This document shows, piece by piece, positions 9,381 through 17,814 of a stretch of DNA of 37,265 nucleotides. The translations under genes and the position numbers were made by a program. A model generated the notes under the pieces. The model did no database searches, was not told where the DNA came from, and was given only the letters and a program-made list of their open reading frames with translations. Positions within the stretch are counted from its first letter, which is position 1. Each line of letters starts with the position of its first letter. Source of the stretch: an uncultured Lactobacillus sp. (GTDB lineage Bacteria; Bacillota; Bacilli; Lactobacillales; Lactobacillaceae); the NCBI GenBank assembly GCA_945873395.1, contig CAMCCW010000004.1, forward strand, positions 1 through 37,265, in the 5' to 3' direction.

Positions 9381-9920
9381 ATGATGAAGAAAGTCGCAAT
9401 TATTGTCGGGAGTATCCGGCCTAACCGGCGGAGCAGTCAGGTGGCCGCATGGTTGAAGGTTCAGCTGCAGAAGAGTCGGCGGGTGGAATTCGATGTAATC
9501 GAGCTAGCTGACGTTGATTTACCAATGATGGATGAATCGGCAATTCCGTTTACGGGCATCTATGAGCATGCCAAGACGCGGGAATGGAGCAAGACGATCA
9601 GTCAGTATGCCGGCTTCGTCTTTGTTTTCCCACAATATAACTGGGGTTACCCGGCCGCGTTGAAGAACGCCCTTGATTACCTGGCAAAGGAATGGCAGGG
9701 TAAGCCAGTCAGCCTGGTAACGTTTGGTGGGCACGGCGGGACCCAGGCCCAGGTTGCCATGCGGTTAGTGGTTGCTGGACTAGGAATGACCCAAATGGCG
9801 GTTAACCTGCAGATCAGTCTGATGCCGAGCGATTCGGTTGCCAAGGCTGACCGCCTCCTGCATACTCATGATCAGGAGGCCGCTCTCCTGCGTCAGGACT
9901 TTGAAAATCGTCTGGGATAA
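9381..9920 (+). CDS. NADPH-dependent FMN reductase family protein
   Basis: VAIIVGSIRPNRRSSQVAAW, FVFPQYNWGYPAALKNALDYL flavodoxin-like motifs; SD aggagg. Confidence 0.9.
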   Translation: MMKKVAIIVGSIRPNRRSSQVAAWLKVQLQKSRRVEFDVIELADVDLPMMDESAIPFTGIYEHAKTREWSKTISQYAGFVFVFPQYNWGYPAALKNALDYLAKEWQGKPVSLVTFGGHGGTQAQVAMRLVVAGLGMTQMAVNLQISLMPSDSVAKADRLLHTHDQEAALLRQDFENRLG

Positions 9921-9932
9921 TTGTGCGATATT

Positions 9933-9964
9933 AAACGACCATCAGCTTTTGGTGGTCGTTTTTG
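9933..9964 (+). terminator. Intrinsic terminator
   Basis: ACGACCA...TGGTCGT followed by a T-tract. Confidence 0.8.
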
Positions 9965-10121
9965 TATTTTTGGAATCGATTTCTTTGCGATTTTATTAAA
10001 AGAATATACAATTCTAAATATTTGTTCAATTTTGCACATAAATTAGCATATGTTCTTGATTTTGTCGGAAATCTATGTGACGATGATAACGTATTCAAAA
10101 GCCAAGAGGAGGCTATTATTT

Positions 10122-11294
10122 ATGAATAGACAATTTGATTTCTTAATGCCAAGTGTTAACTTCTTTGGTCCTGGTGTTATCGCCAAGATTGGTGACCGTG
10201 CTAAGATGCTTAACATGCACAAGCCACTGGTCGTTACCCAAGAGAGCTTGGAAAAGATCGAAAACGGCCCCGTTGTTCAAACGATTGAATCACTGAAGAA
10301 GGCTGGCGTGGACTACGCCATCTTCACCGGTGTTGAACCTAACCCAAAGATTCGTAACATCAAGGCTGGTAAGAAGATGTACGAAGAAGAGAAGTGTGAC
10401 TCCATCATCACTGTTGGTGGGGGCTCTGCTCACGACTGTGGTAAGGGAATCGGTATTATCCTGACTAACGGTGATGACATCACCAAGTTGGCCGGAATTG
10501 AAACGCTGGACAACCCACTGCCACCTCTGATGGCTGTTAACACCACCGCCGGGACTGGTTCAGAATTGACCCGGCACGCGGTTATCACGAACGAAGAAGA
10601 CCACCTGAAGTTCGTTGTTGTTTCCTGGCGTAACATTCCATTGGTATCCTTCAACGACCCAATGCTGATGCTCGGCGTTCCACAATCAGTTACTGCTGCT
10701 ACTGGTTGCGATGCCTTCGTTCAGGCCATCGAACCATACGTTTCCGTTGACCACAACCCAATCACGGACAGTCAATGTAAGGAAGCCATTCAACTGATTC
10801 AAGAAGCATTGCCAGAAGCTGTTGCCAATGGTCAAAACGTTGAGGCCCGGACCAAGATGGTTGAAGCCGAAATGCTGGCCGGGATGGCCTTCAACAACGC
10901 CAACCTGGGTTACGTTCACGCAATGGCTCACCAACTTGGTGGTCAATACGATGCTCCACACGGTGTTTGCTGTGCATTGCTGCTGACCACGGTTGAAGAG
11001 TACAACCTGATCGCTTGCCCAGACCGGTTCGCTGAACTGGCACAAATCATGGGCTACGACACCACTGGCCTGACTACCATGCAAGCCGCTCAAAAGTCCA
11101 TTGACGGCATGCGTGAGATGTGCAAGGCAGTTGGTATTCCATCATCCATCAAGGCAATCGGTGCTAAGCCAGAAGACTTCCCATTGATGGCTGAAAATGC
11201 CCTGAAGGATGGGAACGCATTCTCCAACCCACGTAAGGGTACGAAGCAAGACATCATTGACCTTTACCAAAAGGCATACGATGGTATTTACTAA
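10122..11294 (+). CDS. Iron-containing (type III) alcohol dehydrogenase, 1,3-propanediol dehydrogenase-like
   Basis: GGGSAHDCGKGIG, NTTAGTGSELTRHAVI, AMAHQLGGQYDAPHGVCCALLL motifs; ATG 10122 with SD gaggagg. Confidence 0.93.
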   Translation: MNRQFDFLMPSVNFFGPGVIAKIGDRAKMLNMHKPLVVTQESLEKIENGPVVQTIESLKKAGVDYAIFTGVEPNPKIRNIKAGKKMYEEEKCDSIITVGGGSAHDCGKGIGIILTNGDDITKLAGIETLDNPLPPLMAVNTTAGTGSELTRHAVITNEEDHLKFVVVSWRNIPLVSFNDPMLMLGVPQSVTAATGCDAFVQAIEPYVSVDHNPITDSQCKEAIQLIQEALPEAVANGQNVEARTKMVEAEMLAGMAFNNANLGYVHAMAHQLGGQYDAPHGVCCALLLTTVEEYNLIACPDRFAELAQIMGYDTTGLTTMQAAQKSIDGMREMCKAVGIPSSIKAIGAKPEDFPLMAENALKDGNAFSNPRKGTKQDIIDLYQKAYDGIY

Positions 11295-11325
11295 TTAACG
11301 GTGTGGGCACATTTAATTAGCGACG

Positions 11326-11372
11326 AAAAAAGTCACCCGCAGGTGAAAATCTCATCTGCGGGTGACTTTTTT
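11326..11372. terminator. Bidirectional terminator between convergent adh and osmC
   Basis: AAAAAAGTCACCCGCAGGTGA-aaatc-TCATCTGCGGGTGACTTTTTT, symmetric A/T tracts. Confidence 0.92.
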
Positions 11373-11381
11373 AATATTCAA

Positions 11382-11810
11382 CTAGTTTTCTTTAACAAAA
11401 CCGTCCTGAACAAACTTCGTCCCAAATGCCAGGGTGTTTTCAACCGGGCACTTACGAGCAACGTCGGCGAGGAACTGCTTAATGTCCTCGTCTGATTCGT
11501 CGCTGCGGACATGTGGCTGGTAACGGATTTCGGTAAACTTGTAGCGGTTGTCGTCATTGGCAACATCCTCACGGCCCAGGTCACCTTCAATATCGACCCA
11601 GAAGGCGCGGAGGTCGAAGTGTCGCTTGCGGGCTAATTCTGTGGCAGTGATTGCCTGGCAGGCCCCAAACGAGGTGAGGAGAATCTCGACTGGGTTCATC
11701 CCCGTGTTGGTGCTTTCTGGCTCGTCAAAAGTGATTTCAAAGCCGCGTGCTCCCGCAGAAACCTGCATCCCAGTGGTAGTCTTAGTTGCCTTTACCTTAT
11801 AAGTACTCAT
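11382..11810 (-). CDS. OsmC family protein
   Basis: MSTYKVKATKTTTGMQVSAGARGFEITFDEPESTNTGMNPVEILLTSFGACQAITATELARKR; SD GGGAG upstream of 11810. Confidence 0.9.
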   Translation of the reverse strand: MSTYKVKATKTTTGMQVSAGARGFEITFDEPESTNTGMNPVEILLTSFGACQAITATELARKRHFDLRAFWVDIEGDLGREDVANDDNRYKFTEIRYQPHVRSDESDEDIKQFLADVARKCPVENTLAFGTKFVQDGFVKEN

Positions 11811-11876
11811 AGAAAACGCTCCCTTGCTTTTTCTCCTAGTGTACTTGGGCAGTACAGGGGGCGTCAATTTTAATGC

Positions 11877-12871
11877 CTAGGCTGAAACTGTATGTGGTGA
11901 CTTTTGGCCATTTAGGATCAGCAGGACATCGTTGAGGGCAAAGTCGACCATGTTCTTGACAGCTAGGTTGGTGAAGAAGGCGATATGTGGGGTCAGGATA
12001 ACGTTATCCAGATCGTGGAGCTCCTGAATCTGAGGCTCATCGGCTAGTCCCCGTTCCCGGCGGTCAGTTTGGAAGACCGGTCCTTCGCCTTCAACCGTAT
12101 CAAGGGCGGCAGCAGCGATGGTGCCTTTCTTCAAGGCTTGAATCAGATCGGCGGTATTGACGACGGGGCCCCGACTGGCATTGACCAGGCCCGCGGTTGT
12201 CTTCATCAGGGCAAAATCCTTGGCCGTCAATAGGCCTTCTGAAGTGGGGTTAAGATCAACATGGAGAGTGACCACGTCGGCGCGTTTGAGGAGGTCCTCC
12301 TTACTGGTGTATTCCACGATATCTTTCATTTCATCGCGGGGATGAGTATCAAAACCGAGGACGGTGGCTCCCAGGGCATTGAGGAGCTTGGCGAGGGTCC
12401 CACCGATTCGGCCGACCCCAATAATTCCGATGGTCGCCGTGTGGATTTCAAGGGCCTGTTCGTCACTAAACCAGCGGTAGTCATTGGCGGCCACCTGGTG
12501 GTCAAAGCGGTATGACTTACGGAGGAGCCGGAAGATCTGCATCAGGGCATGTTCGGCACGCTGCGGGGGGAGTAGGCCGGGACGTTGGTGACAATCAAAC
12601 CGTTGGCCTTTGCGGCGGCCAGGTCAACCATGTCGAAGCCGGCTGTTCGGGTGGCAATCTGTTTGATCCCGTTAGCCTTCAGCTGAGGGTAGACGGCAGG
12701 GTCGACCTGGCTGCGTTGCTGAATTACCAGGCCATTGACATCGGCTGTTAAGTCGACGGCATCGTCGATTAACTTGGGGGTGGTGACGATCTCGATCCCA
12801 TGTTTCTTGGCAAATTCCTTAATTGCGGGTTGTTCATCGTCCCGGACGCTGGTCATTAAAATCTTGGTCAT
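11877..12871 (-). pseudogene. D-2-hydroxyacid dehydrogenase (D-lactate dehydrogenase-like), split by a frameshift at ~12555-12559
   Basis: N-terminal part 12871-12542 (MTKILMTSVRDDEQPAIKEF...NVPAYSPRSV|PNMP*) and C-terminal part in the -1 frame (AEHALMQIFRLLRKSYRFD...GIIGVGRIGGTLAKLLNALGATVLGFD...). GTGCC where GTGGCC would restore YSPRSVAEHALMQ. Confidence 0.88.
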
Positions 12872-12873
12872 AA

Positions 12874-14058
12874 TTAGTCCTCCTCTATAAAGTGCTTGAT
12901 GCGTTCAACGGCGGTCTTGATGTTATCAAGACTGGTGGCGTAACTGATCCGCAGGTGGCCCTGCCCGCCGGCACCGAAGTAGGAACCCGGAATGACGGCG
13001 ACTTTCCCCTTCTGGGCGAGGTCGGTCGCGAACTTGACGTCGTCGGTACCAAACTTAGCTGGTAGCTTGGCAAATACGTAGAAGGCCCCGTTGGGAGTGG
13101 TGATCTCAAAGCCTAGCTTACGGAGGGCAGTGACGAGGAAGTCCCGCCGCTCCTGGTAGGCGGTCTTCATCTGCTGGGTAGCGGTCTTACCGGTATCGGT
13201 GGCAAAGGCAGCGGTGGCGGCGGCCATTGCAGGATCGGAAGCCGCTGTGACCATCATGGCGTGGGCGGCGCTGACGGGTCCCATCAATTCCTTAGGGCCA
13301 GCAATAAAACCGATTCGGTAACCAGTCATGGCATGGGACTTGGAAGCTCCGTTCAGGACCAGGGTCTGGTCAGGAATGAATTCCGCGATAGAGCTGTGGC
13401 GACCGTTGTAGACCAGCTCGGAGTAAATTTCATCGGCGATCACGATCAGGTTAGTGTCCTTGACCGTCTCCGCGAGGGCCTTGATCTGGTCGTGGGTGTA
13501 GGTAACGCCGGTCGGGTTAGATGGGTAATTTAGGACCAGGGCCTTGGCGTTTGGATGTTCTTTCAGAACTTGCTTGAGCCGGGCGGGTGTCAGGACAAAG
13601 TCATCAGCACTGGTGTCAATTTCGACCGGGGTACTACCAAGCAGGGTGGTGACGGATGCGTACAGTGGGAAGGTCGGTGTGGCGATCAGGACCTCATCGC
13701 CAGGATTGGTGATGGCGGTCAGTGAGGCATAGATTCCCTCGGTAGCGCCAACAGTGACCGCGATCTCGCTGGCGGGGTCGTAGGTCAGGTCGTAACGGTC
13801 CGTCATGAAGTGCGCGATGGCTTTGCGCAGGGCCACAGTCCCATTGCCGGGGGCGTAGTGGGAGTCGTTATCCTGGATACTCTTGATGGCGGCCTCCTTC
13901 ATGGCTTCCGGGACGTTGAAGTCGGGCTCCCCCAGCGTCAGCTTGATAATTCCGGGGATGGCGCTGGCTTGGTAGTCGAACTGGCGGATACCGACTGATT
14001 TGAGGCGGGCAAAGTTCTTGTTAAGATTTTTCATGATTGCAGGTTTTACAGTGGGCAT
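12874..14058 (-). CDS. Class I aminotransferase, AraT-like aromatic/aspartate aminotransferase
   Basis: LTLGEPDFNVPEAMKEAA, NYPSNPTGVTY, DEIYSELVY, NGASKSHAMTGYRIGF (PLP lysine). SD AAGGAGG with ATG at 14058. Confidence 0.92.
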   Translation of the reverse strand: MPTVKPAIMKNLNKNFARLKSVGIRQFDYQASAIPGIIKLTLGEPDFNVPEAMKEAAIKSIQDNDSHYAPGNGTVALRKAIAHFMTDRYDLTYDPASEIAVTVGATEGIYASLTAITNPGDEVLIATPTFPLYASVTTLLGSTPVEIDTSADDFVLTPARLKQVLKEHPNAKALVLNYPSNPTGVTYTHDQIKALAETVKDTNLIVIADEIYSELVYNGRHSSIAEFIPDQTLVLNGASKSHAMTGYRIGFIAGPKELMGPVSAAHAMMVTAASDPAMAAATAAFATDTGKTATQQMKTAYQERRDFLVTALRKLGFEITTPNGAFYVFAKLPAKFGTDDVKFATDLAQKGKVAVIPGSYFGAGGQGHLRISYATSLDNIKTAVERIKHFIEED

Positions 14059-14082
14059 AAGATTCATCCTCCTTAAAATGAG

Positions 14083-14120
14083 AAAAGGCCCCGATACTGA
14101 AATGCTTCAGTATCCGGACC
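14083..14120 (-). terminator. Intrinsic terminator/attenuator in the aminotransferase leader
   Basis: Minus strand GGTCCGGATACTGAA-GCAT-TTCAGTATCGGGGCC-TTTTCT (one 1x1 mismatch), ~25 nt upstream of the ATG. Confidence 0.85.
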
Positions 14121-14196
14121 CTTCATCAGATTGGAATGAGTATATAAAGAAGGCTTCCGGATACTTGGGGCTTATCCGGAAAGCACAATGATGAAA

Positions 14197-14277
14197 TCAC
14201 TGCTGGCTAGCGGACAAGCTGTCGCTAAACCAGAAGTCATACGCTTGTTTCAGTTGGTGCATAGCGTTATTCATCAT
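14197..14277 (-). CDS. 26-aa aromatic leader peptide MMNNAMHQLKQAYDFWFSDSLSASQQ
   Basis: Minus-strand reading from ATG 14277 to TGA 14199-14197; SD AAAGGAGGAG with good spacing; upstream promoter; downstream competing hairpins. Too short for the supplied ORF track. Confidence 0.8.
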   Translation of the reverse strand: MMNNAMHQLKQAYDFWFSDSLSASQQ

Positions 14278-14310
14278 TGGCTCCTCCTTTTGATTAACTG
14301 ATTAGGGTCT

Positions 14311-14338
14311 ATTTTAATTATTTTTTAATGAAAGTCAA
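14311..14338 (-). promoter_or_regulatory. Promoter of the leader peptide/aminotransferase operon
   Basis: Minus strand TTGACT (14338-14333), 16-nt spacer, TAAAAT (14316-14311). Confidence 0.7.
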
Positions 14339-14467
14339 CGTCTAAATTAAAAAAGATTAAAAATATTGTGAAGAAGCGTTCAAAATAGCGGCAGAACTGA
14401 CGTGGGGATGGGACGATAATCAATCAAAAATAAGTGAAAATTAATTCACATTTTTCATATATCACGC

Positions 14468-14495
14468 TTGTGTTATATCACAAATGTGGTATAAT
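14468..14495 (+). promoter_or_regulatory. Promoter with overlapping palindromic operator upstream of the HTH protein/clpL
   Basis: -35-like TTGTGT (14468-14473), 16-nt spacer, -10 TATAAT (14490-14495); palindrome TTATATCACA-AA-TGTGGTATAA at 14473-14494. Confidence 0.65.
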
Positions 14496-14521
14496 AATAA
14501 TCGTGAAGGAAGTGAATAGCG

Positions 14522-14764
14522 ATGCGGATCGATATAAAACACTATCTGGAGGTTAACGATTTAACCATCTACCAGGTGTCGAAGCGCTCCGGCTATGGCT
14601 ACACGACTTTACATAAATCATTTAACAAACCACAATCAAGTTCTACATCGCTTAATTTGCGTGATCTTGACGCACTGGCCCGTGCCCAGCACAAGGCAAT
14701 GTGGCAGGTCCTTCGCGAACTGGAGACGCACTATTTAGAGCGCGATCGTGGTGAGTCGACGTAG
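14522..14764 (+). CDS. Small HTH (XRE-like) DNA-binding protein, 80 aa
   Basis: HYLEVNDLTIYQVSKRSGYGYTTLHKSFNKPQSSSTSLNLRDLDALARA resembles an XRE-type helix-turn-helix; SD gaagg; palindrome in its promoter. Confidence 0.7.
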   Translation: MRIDIKHYLEVNDLTIYQVSKRSGYGYTTLHKSFNKPQSSSTSLNLRDLDALARAQHKAMWQVLRELETHYLERDRGEST

Positions 14765-14836
14765 CCAGAGGGCGTCAAACCTTAAATAATGACTACAAAT
14801 TTTGAAAAAAACTAATTAATAGGGAGGTACTGCATA

Positions 14837-17035
14837 ATGGCTCAAAATCCAATGGATCCATTTAACAGCGATATGAATGACATCTTTAACCAATTAATGG
14901 GCGGCATGAACGGCTATAACTCCGAAAACCGTCGCTACATGATTAATGGTCGTGAAGTTACACCAGAAGAGTTTGCTCAATACCGGCAGACTGGTCAATT
15001 GCCTGGTGGTGCAGCACCACAAGCTGGCCACCCAGGTCAACAACCAAACGAAGGTAAGGAGAGCATTCTCCACAAGCTTGGCCGGAACCTGACCGAAGAA
15101 GCCCGGCAAGGTGAGCTGGACCCCGTAATTGGCCGGAACAAGGAAATTCAAGAAACTGCCGAAATCTTAAGTCGGCGGACTAAGAACAACCCAGTGCTGG
15201 TTGGTGACGCCGGGGTTGGTAAGACGGCTGTTGTCGAAGGCCTGGCTCAGGCTATTGTTCACGGTGATGTTCCAGCTCCAATCAAGGACAAGGAAATTAT
15301 CAGCATTGACATTTCTGGTCTGGAAGCTGGTACCCAATACCGTGGGAGCTTCGAAGAAAACATGCAGAAGCTGATTGATGAAGTCAAGAAGGCGGGGAAC
15401 ATTATCCTCTTCTTCGATGAAATTCACCAAATTATCGGTGCCGGTTCTACTGGCTCTGACAGTGGTTCCAAGGGGATGGCTGATATTATCAAGCCAGCCC
15501 TTTCCCGTGGTGAAATCACGGTTATCGGTGCCACTACCCAAGACGAATACCGGAACACCATCATGAAGGATGCTGCCTTGGCACGGCGGTTCAACCCAGT
15601 TACGGTTAATGCCCCAAGCAAGGCCGACACAGTTGCCATCCTGAAGGGGATCCGGGATCTCTACGAACGTCACCACAACGTCAAGTTGCCTGACGACGTT
15701 CTCCAGGCAGCGGTTGACTACTCTGTTCAATACATGCCACAACGAGCACTGCCAGACAAGGCCATTGACCTGATTGATATGACGGCCGCTCACTTGGCTG
15801 CTAAGCACCCAGCACACGATGCAAAGCAGATCGAAGCTGAAATCAAGAAGGAAGAAAAGACCCAGAAGGACGCTGCAGCAAAGGAAGACTACAAAGCTGC
15901 CCAAGCTGCTAAGGACAAGATTGCTGACCTGAAGAAGCAACTTAACCAAAACTCCGAAGACGAAAAGGTTACGGCAACTCCAGAAGACGTTGCTAACGCC
16001 GTTGAACAGATGACTGGTATTCCAGTATCCAAGATCGGTGCCAGCGATGTTGAACGTCTGAAGGACATGGACAAGCGGCTTGAAGGCAAGGTTATCGGCC
16101 AAGACGAAGCCGTTGAAGCTGTTTCGCGGGCTATCCGGCGTAACCGGGCTGGCTTTGACGAAGGTGACCAACCAATTGGTTCCTTCCTCTTCGTTGGTCC
16201 TACCGGGGTTGGTAAGACTGAACTGGCTAAGCAATTAGCCCTTGATATGTTCGGTTCCAAGAACGACATCATCCGGTTGGATATGTCTGAATACTCAGAC
16301 CGGACAGCTGTTTCCAAGCTGATTGGGACGACTGCTGGTTACGTTGGTTACGACGACAACAGCAACACCTTGACTGAAAAGGTTCGTCGTCACCCATACT
16401 CCATCATTCTGCTTGATGAAATTGAAAAGGCTAACCCACAAGTTATTACCCTCTTGCTGCAAGTACTCGATGATGGTCGCCTGACTGACGGTCAAGGTAA
16501 CACCATTGACTTCAAGAACACGATCATCATTGCTACTTCCAACGCCGGTTACTCCAGCGATGCCCCAATCAAGCTGGGTGACAACGAAGACGAGGAAGAC
16601 TTGATCAAGAAGTTGACCAATTACTTCCGTCCAGAATTCCTCAACCGGTTCAACGCCATTGTTGAATTCCACAGTCTGACCAAGGAAGACCTGCAGAAGA
16701 TCGTTGACCTGATGCTTGCCGATGTTAACAAGACCTTGGCTAAGAAGGACATGGACGTTAAGGTAACGCCAACGGCTAAGAAGTACCTGATCGACGAAGG
16801 TTACGACAAGGCCATGGGTGCTCGTCCACTTCGTCGGGTTATCGAACGTGAAATTCGTGACAAGGTAACTGACTACTACCTTGACCACCTGGACGCAAAG
16901 CACTTAGTTGCTGAGATGAAGGATGGCAAGCTGGTAATCGTTGATGCCAAGGATGCTGCCAAGGACGACAGCAAGGAATACACGGCCAAGGATGACCAAG
17001 CTGACGACAAGGATGCTAAGAAAGAAGACAAGTAA
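14837..17035 (+). CDS. clpL: ATP-dependent chaperone ClpL
   Basis: [27 protein letters not shown]-terminus, two AAA+ modules ([27 protein letters not shown]), C-terminal D2; SD gggagg. Confidence 0.95.
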   Translation: MAQNPMDPFNSDMNDIFNQLMGGMNGYNSENRRYMINGREVTPEEFAQYRQTGQLPGGAAPQAGHPGQQPNEGKESILHKLGRNLTEEARQGELDPVIGRNKEIQETAEILSRRTKNNPVLVGDAGVGKTAVVEGLAQAIVHGDVPAPIKDKEIISIDISGLEAGTQYRGSFEENMQKLIDEVKKAGNIILFFDEIHQIIGAGSTGSDSGSKGMADIIKPALSRGEITVIGATTQDEYRNTIMKDAALARRFNPVTVNAPSKADTVAILKGIRDLYERHHNVKLPDDVLQAAVDYSVQYMPQRALPDKAIDLIDMTAAHLAAKHPAHDAKQIEAEIKKEEKTQKDAAAKEDYKAAQAAKDKIADLKKQLNQNSEDEKVTATPEDVANAVEQMTGIPVSKIGASDVERLKDMDKRLEGKVIGQDEAVEAVSRAIRRNRAGFDEGDQPIGSFLFVGPTGVGKTELAKQLALDMFGSKNDIIRLDMSEYSDRTAVSKLIGTTAGYVGYDDNSNTLTEKVRRHPYSIILLDEIEKANPQVITLLLQVLDDGRLTDGQGNTIDFKNTIIIATSNAGYSSDAPIKLGDNEDEEDLIKKLTNYFRPEFLNRFNAIVEFHSLTKEDLQKIVDLMLADVNKTLAKKDMDVKVTPTAKKYLIDEGYDKAMGARPLRRVIEREIRDKVTDYYLDHLDAKHLVAEMKDGKLVIVDAKDAAKDDSKEYTAKDDQADDKDAKKEDK

Positions 17036-17066
17036 TTCAGTCGATGATAATCGCTGAATAATAATT

Positions 17067-17106
17067 AAGACCCGTTCGAGAGCTTTTCCGAGCGGGTCTT
17101 TTGTTT
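17067..17106. terminator. Terminator after clpL
   Basis: AAGACCCGTTCG-agagcttttc-CGAGCGGGTCTT (12 paired positions incl. one GU) then TTGTTT. Confidence 0.82.
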
Positions 17107-17692
17107 ACTTGTCGTGGTGGAGCAGTGGCTTCATGAAGTCGTTGCTAACATGTTGTTGAGGTTGTGGCTGGGTGATATTGAGCTCAAAGGCCAGGCGGCG
17201 GGGATCGAGTTTATCGTCGACCTCGATGTTACCCCGGTACTCAAAGCCACAGCTCTTGGCTAGTCCCTGCATAGCGGCGTTGACGGGGTGGGTATCCAGA
17301 CGGAAGTTGGTGAACCCCTTGGCCAGCCCTAGCGTCAATAAATTGGAGATCAGGAATTGTCCGAGGTGCTGACCGCGGAAGTGACTGCTGATTACCACCC
17401 GGTGGAAGGTGGCATATGGTTGGGTCGTCTGGGCCCACTGCCCATTTGTGATGTGTTTATAAGTAGAATCGGGGGTAAGCTGCATAGCCACGTAGCCAGC
17501 AACTTGCTGTTCGATTACGAGGACCCAGCCGATCTTTTTTTCGATGTCCTCAGTAATCATGGTTACGTTGGGGTGACCATCCTGCCACTGGGGACTGCCA
17601 GCCTTTTTCATGGCAGCCTTGGCATCACTAATGATCTTCATGATAGTGTCACGGTCAGCCAGCTGGGCCTGGCGAAGGTAAATCTGCGTCAT
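17105..17692 (-). CDS. GNAT family N-acetyltransferase
   Basis: IYLRQAQLADRDTIMKII ... FHRVVISSHFRGQHLGQFLISNLLTLG ... CGFEYRG. Confidence 0.85.
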   Translation of the reverse strand: MTQIYLRQAQLADRDTIMKIISDAKAAMKKAGSPQWQDGHPNVTMITEDIEKKIGWVLVIEQQVAGYVAMQLTPDSTYKHITNGQWAQTTQPYATFHRVVISSHFRGQHLGQFLISNLLTLGLAKGFTNFRLDTHPVNAAMQGLAKSCGFEYRGNIEVDDKLDPRRLAFELNITQPQPQQHVSNDFMKPLLHHDK

Positions 17693-17814
17693 TTTTCTGC
17701 ACTTCTTTCTGTGAAATTTATGGATAATATTAACACAGATTCGAATATTTGCCGCTATTCGATCAGCAAGGGGTGCGTTAAAATGATAATAATAACTTGT
17801 GAGGAGGAGTAGCG

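Noticed and set aside
10015-10060. Rex (redox) operator upstream of the iron-containing alcohol dehydrogenase
   Set aside because: TTGTTCAATTTTGCACATAA only loosely resembles the TTGTGAA-N4-TTCACAA consensus; too degenerate to claim.
12542-12575. Programmed -1 frameshifting at the C6 run as the explanation for the split dehydrogenase
   Set aside because: Slippage at the run would give YSPPQRAEH, whereas the zero frame continues as family-like YSPRSV up to the GTGCC; a simple 1-nt loss fits better. Not fully excluded without proteomics.
14000-14191. 63-aa plus-strand ORF over the aminotransferase leader
   Set aside because: Overlaps the aminotransferase N-terminus and the attenuator stems on the opposite strand; no SD or family resemblance.
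14083-14277. T-box riboswitch in the aminotransferase leader
   Set aside because: No T-box core (AGGGTGGNACCGCG-like) sequence or stem I features; the short translated aromatic ORF plus competing stems fits leader-peptide attenuation instead.
14765-14836. CtsR operator upstream of clpL
   Set aside because: Only a single GTCAAA half-site (GCGTCAAACC) was found; no tandem heptad.
15167-16234. 355-aa antisense ORF within clpL (and 202-aa 16295-16903 minus)
   Set aside because: Shadow ORFs produced by the strongly biased codon usage of clpL; no SD, no recognisable domain, and the sense strand is a clear ClpL.
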